DNA of 23,073 bases from an uncultured bacterium. Its GTDB lineage: Bacteria > Planctomycetota > JAJSAM01 > JAJVHW01. A model generated the notes under the pieces. The model worked only from the letters and a program-made list of their open reading frames with translations. It was not told the origin of the DNA and did not search any database. Location of the stretch: contig CALKVK010000014.1 of assembly GCA_937996235.1 (NCBI GenBank), positions 1 to 23,073 on the forward strand, in the 5' to 3' direction. The translations under genes and the position numbers were made by a program. Positions 21,529 to 23,073 of this stretch are shown here, one piece after another (position 1 is the stretch's first letter; the number at the start of each line of letters is the position of its first letter).

Positions 21529-22944
21529 GTGCGACTCTTCAAGCCCTTTTCGACGAGCGGCGCGCTCCTCGTCGTGAGCGCCCTGGCGCTGACGTCGGTC
21601 CCGGCTCTGGCCAACGAGTCCGCGACCAAGGAGGCCCAGCTCGAGCAGCGCATCAACGAGCTCGAGGCCCAGCTTGCGCGGGTCTCGGCGCAGATGCAGA
21701 GCAACACGGCGTCGCAGAGCACGCTCGAGACGCGCATCGCGGAGCTGCAGACGGCTTCGGGCGGCGCGGACAACGCGCTCGCGATGTCGTGGGACAACGG
21801 CATCCGCTTCGGCAGCGCCGACAAGCGCTTCTCGTTCAAGTTCGGCGGGCGGCTCCAGAACGACTGGGCCACCTACTCGGCGAACGACAACGCGGACGCG
21901 CTGCTCGGCCGGAACGCCTTCGAGACCGGCACCGAGTTCCGCCGCGCCCGCCTCTACCTGGCCGGCACGATCTACGGGAACGTCGGCTTCAAGGCGCAGT
22001 ACGACTTCGCGGGCGGCGCGGTCGGGTTCAAGGACGTCTACATGACGCTGAACCACCCGTGCATCGGCCTGATCACGGTCGGCAACCACTACGAGCCGTT
22101 CGGCTTCGAGACGAACACGAGCGACCTGAACACGCTCTTCATGGAGCGCAGCTTCACGGACGCCCTGTCGCCCGAGCGCAACGTCGGCATCAGCGTCGCC
22201 AACAGCCTCAACGACAACTGGGGCTGGCACGTCGGCGTGTTCCGCGACAGCAACGGCGCGGCCAACGACACGGGCAACTTCGACGGCGGTGAGTGGGCCT
22301 TCACGGGCCGCCTCGCCGGCGAGGTGTGGGAGGACGCCGACAGCGGCCAGCTCCTGCACGCCGGCGTGAACGTCAGCCGTCGTCACGTCGGCAGCGGCGT
22401 CACGAACGCCGTCGCCGGGATCGAGGACGAGACGATCCGCGTCGCGTCCCGCGGCGGACAGCACATCGGCGCGAACCTGGTCGACACGGGCGCGATCGGC
22501 CTCGACGACCAGTGGTCGAACTGGTGGGGCGCGGACCTCGGCTTCGCCGCCGGCCCGCTCTGGCTGCAGGCCGAGTACATCGAGCAGATGTACGACAACT
22601 CGGTCAGCCGCATGAACTTCAGCGCCATGTCGTTCGCGGCCTCGTACATGCTCACGGGCGAGGATCGCCCGTACGACAAGAAGAGCCACAACCTCGGCCG
22701 CGTCATGCCGGCGCACAACTACGGCGACGGCGACGGCACGGGCGCGTGGGAGGTGGCGGGCCGCTACGACGCCATCGACCTCGACGACAACCCGTCGTCG
22801 GCGGGCGAGGCGGACCAGTGGACGGCCGGCATCAACTGGTACCTGAACCCGAACACGAAGGTCATGTGGAACTACGTCTACATCGACCTCGAGCACGGCG
22901 CGCAGGTCGACGTCTTCGAGATGCGCTTCCAGGTCGACTTCTAG
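21529..22944 (+). CDS. OprP/OprO-like outer-membrane porin with N-terminal coiled coil
   Basis: The 471-residue protein has a signal peptide ending ALA-N near residue 28. A periplasmic coiled coil covers about 33-76 (EAQLEQRINELEAQLARVSAQM), then a beta barrel runs from about 85 to the end. Barrel features match phosphate/pyrophosphate-selective porins: KFGGRLQNDWATY, FETGTEFRRARLYLAGTIYGNVGFKAQYDF, YEPFGFE and FMERS. It ends MRFQVDF, with the C-terminal phenylalanine needed for insertion by the BAM machinery. The coiled coil may trimerise the porin and bridge toward the cell wall, as in SlpA-like and planctomycete-type porins. The start is GTG at 21529, eight bases after GGAGG; the frame is open 69 codons further upstream, but only this start yields the signal peptide. 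Anion selectivity is not decided by the sequence. Confidence 0.88.
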   Translation: MRLFKPFSTSGALLVVSALALTSVPALANESATKEAQLEQRINELEAQLARVSAQMQSNTASQSTLETRIAELQTASGGADNALAMSWDNGIRFGSADKRFSFKFGGRLQNDWATYSANDNADALLGRNAFETGTEFRRARLYLAGTIYGNVGFKAQYDFAGGAVGFKDVYMTLNHPCIGLITVGNHYEPFGFETNTSDLNTLFMERSFTDALSPERNVGISVANSLNDNWGWHVGVFRDSNGAANDTGNFDGGEWAFTGRLAGEVWEDADSGQLLHAGVNVSRRHVGSGVTNAVAGIEDETIRVASRGGQHIGANLVDTGAIGLDDQWSNWWGADLGFAAGPLWLQAEYIEQMYDNSVSRMNFSAMSFAASYMLTGEDRPYDKKSHNLGRVMPAHNYGDGDGTGAWEVAGRYDAIDLDDNPSSAGEADQWTAGINWYLNPNTKVMWNYVYIDLEHGAQVDVFEMRFQVDF

Positions 22945-22965
22945 TCGCCCTTCCGGATCGGAACG

Positions 22966-22997
22966 AGACGCCTCGGCAGCTTGCTGCCGGGGCGTCT
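22966..22997 (+). terminator. Intrinsic terminator of the porin gene
   Basis: AGACGCCTCGGCAG (22966-22979) pairs with CTGCCGGGGCGTCT (22984-22997) through 14 bp with one G-T pair and a four-base loop. Two more T follow the arm, giving TCTTTG. It starts 21 bases after the porin stop. The T-run is short, but the stem is strong and the position is right. Confidence 0.82.
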
Positions 22998-23010
22998 TTG
23001 CATGGGGCGC

Positions 23011-23025
23011 CGCGGCGTAGCCGCG
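23011..23025. repeat. Short hairpin downstream of the porin terminator
   Basis: CGCGGC (23011-23016) and GCCGCG (23020-23025) form a 6-bp stem with the three-base loop GTA. In sequence this rich in GC a stem of this length may arise by chance. Confidence 0.3.
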
Positions 23026-23035
23026 CGCGCCCGGC

Positions 23036-23073
23036 CCGTGTGCAGCTCGCAGGCTTCGCCTGCGTGCACACGG
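23036..23073. repeat. Long bulged hairpin at the window edge
   Basis: CCGTGTGCA (23036-23044) pairs with TGCACACGG (23065-23073), and CGCAGGC (23048-23054) pairs with GCCTGCG (23058-23064) around a TTC loop. Only the three bases GCT are unpaired on the left. The 16-bp stem reaches the last base of the window and may continue. It could be the terminator of a convergent gene to the right or a copy of a palindromic repeat. Confidence 0.6.

Noticed and set aside
22862..23071. 69-codon minus-strand ORF past the porin end
   Set aside because: It runs through the terminator hairpin and the porin 3' end, and has low-complexity Arg-rich sequence.

Overview
The window is very GC-rich with strong third-position G/C, tightly packed genes and GTG starts. 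It comes from a Gram-negative-type bacterium: there are several signal peptides, an outer-membrane porin and a periplasm-facing Bat operon. The gene set (tandem DUF4139 secreted proteins, DUF1569, a moxR/bat stress operon, an ECF-type sigma factor with a FecR-like partner, and an integron remnant whose integrase points toward its cassettes) would fit Planctomycetota best. This is an inference from gene content, not proof. No rRNA, tRNA, CRISPR array or insertion sequence was seen.  Region 1 (1-1523) is the end of a decayed integron. Two nearly identical 100-bp attC sites (49-148, 434-533) bound two complete gene cassettes and the start of a third. The cassette ORFs are on the minus strand and match no family I recognise. 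Upstream of the array in the minus-strand sense, a 76-codon fragment (1282-1509) keeps the integron-integrase-specific stretch of an IntI protein, but both ends of the gene are lost. The fragment reads in the same direction as the cassettes, which is the uncommon 'inverted' integron layout. It begins 14 bp past the stop codon of an EttA-type ABC-F ATPase.  Region 2 (1524-6250) holds ettA (minus), a membrane-anchored coiled-coil protein (plus), a 75-residue membrane protein (minus), a zinc-dependent alcohol dehydrogenase (plus) and a DUF1569/DinB-like protein (minus). The ettA/3576 intergenic space is framed by a perfect 18-bp inverted repeat.  Region 3 (6366-11481, plus strand) has two tandem, translationally coupled DUF4139 secreted paralogues. 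They are followed by a sigma-70-family factor overlapping a single-pass FecR-like protein, probably its membrane regulator.  Region 4 (11495-20307, minus strand) is an eight-gene operon: moxR, DUF58, a BatD/DUF4381-like membrane protein, batA, batB, batC, batD, batE. Every junction from the DUF58 gene onward is a 4-base ATGA or GTGA overlap. MoxR is a AAA+ ATPase, the DUF58 protein and BatA/BatB carry von Willebrand A domains, BatC/BatE are TPR proteins, and the BatD types have large periplasmic beta regions. Together they probably form an envelope-associated chaperone or metal-dependent assembly complex.  Region 5 (20437-23073) has a YgjP-type zinc metallopeptidase (minus), a 366-bp divergent intergenic region, and an OprP/O-like porin (plus) followed by a strong terminator and further hairpins that run to the window edge.
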